Assembly: GCA_027452145.1 (NCBI GenBank)
Contig: DAIDHB010000187.1
Location: forward strand, 1 to 35,930
From: Planctomycetales bacterium
GTDB lineage: Bacteria > Planctomycetota > Planctomycetia > Isosphaerales > Isosphaeraceae
Direction of reading: 5' to 3'
Length of the DNA stretch: 35,930 bases
The notes under the pieces are model-generated. The model was not told the origin of the DNA. It was given only the letters and a program-made list of their open reading frames with translations, and did no database searches. Of the stretch, positions 35,623-35,930 are shown piece by piece. A program made the position numbers and the translations under genes. Each line of letters starts with the position of its first letter. Position 1 is the first letter of the stretch.

Positions 35623-35930
35623 TCAGATCGTATCCGTTGCTTGCCAATTGTCAATCGTCATCCCTCGGACACAACGCAATCCCGCCGCGCGCTCGGCGGC
35701 CTCTCGGGTCAATCCGCCGTCATGCTCCATGATCCCGGCCCGTTCCTGGCGGTCGGGGTCATCGACCGGGCCAGATGGTTCGGCTCCCCAGCGGCGGCCC
35801 GCCAGTTCGTCCCATGAGGATCGCCACGGGGCCTCGATGCCGTTGAGGCGGTCGGTCCACCAGCGGCGCAGATTGACGCCGGCTTGGGCGGCGGCGGTCC
35901 AATCCTTGTCGGGGGCCGGCGGCCGGACGC
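35623..35930 (-). CDS. 3' end of an element gene, function not recognised
   Basis: Partial: the gene enters from the right edge (codon phase from 35928) and ends with TGA at 35625-35623, leaving 101 residues. Visible motifs are D-K-D-W-T-A-A-A-Q-A-G-V-N-L-R-R-W-W, W-D-E-L-A-G-R-R-W-G and, near the end, R-Q-E-R-A-G-I-M-E-H-D-G-G-L-T-R-E-A-A-E. An E-R-A-x-I-x-E-x-D-G-G-x-x-R-x-x-A-E segment is, from memory, common at the C-termini of proteins of phages and integrative elements, including primase or replication-type proteins. I cannot assign the function. The frame shows the GC-rich codon pattern of a real gene and is the only sensible one here. It is two bases upstream of the XRE ATG and probably heads the operon. 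Confidence 0.72.
   Translation of the reverse strand, partial: VRPPAPDKDWTAAAQAGVNLRRWWTDRLNGIEAPWRSSWDELAGRRWGAEPSGPVDDPDRQERAGIMEHDGGLTREAAERAAGLRCVRGMTIDNWQATDTI
35627..35654 (-). promoter_or_regulatory. Candidate xre-int promoter overlapping a palindromic operator
   Basis: On the minus strand, a perfect TTGACA (35654-35649), 16 bases, then TACGAT (35632-35627) would start transcription at about 35620, the A of the XRE start codon. The -35 overlaps the dyad TTGCCAATTGTCAA (35641-35654), which is symmetrical in six of seven base pairs with a central CAATTG. The region also codes for the last residues of the upstream gene. Confidence 0.5.

Overview
The window looks like a chromosomal segment of a GC-rich planctomycete, most likely an Isosphaeraceae-type bacterium. 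This is inferred from the high GC content, from surface proteins with N-terminal LEDR/LETR-type motifs (the LEPR-XLL style of planctomycete exported proteins), from a giant CARDB/Ig/dockerin/RHS protein, and from a small HTH protein and a UVR-motif protein that resemble planctomycete families. No database search was possible, so the taxonomy is an inference.

Layout. (1) Positions 3-27083 (+) are one uninterrupted reading frame of at least 9026 codons, already open at the left edge. It encodes a giant, presumably exported, multidomain protein. In order it holds: 144-residue tandem repeats; an autotransporter-like beta region; 13 consecutive CARDB domains plus one isolated copy; a beta-propeller-like region; nine cadherin/He_PIG-like Ig repeats; a first, short RHS entry module; an internal type I dockerin; more Ig repeats; a second, full RHS module with several dozen YD repeats and an RHS core; and a roughly 610-residue C-terminal part with a hydrophobic stretch and a HELGH metallopeptidase-like domain. 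(2) 27268-29847 (+) is a second exported Ig/cadherin-like protein. (3) 30118-30552 (-) is a small HTH protein. It is divergent, across a 447-base gap, from (4) 31000-32841 (+), a third exported protein. (5) 32957-33742 (-) is a UVR-motif protein. (6) 33940-34012 (+) is tRNA-Lys(CTT).

The right end, from the tRNA onward, is one end of an integrative element. A complete tyrosine recombinase gene (minus strand) converges on the tRNA and reads into it: its last 21 residues and its stop codon lie within the tRNA gene. Upstream of it are a small XRE-type regulator and the 3' end of another gene that leaves the window, with gaps of only 1 and 2 bases, which suggests a coupled operon. A promoter-like sequence overlapping a palindrome lies inside the end of the upstream gene. 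It would start transcription almost exactly at the regulator's ATG.

The left 33 kb is thus mainly cell-surface or secreted giant-protein biology with a possible local regulator, and the right 2 kb is mobile-element biology anchored at tRNA-Lys. The most unusual items are the architecture of the giant protein (two RHS entry modules with a dockerin between them, and a metallopeptidase-like tip) and the integrase gene that borrows its stop codon from the host tRNA.
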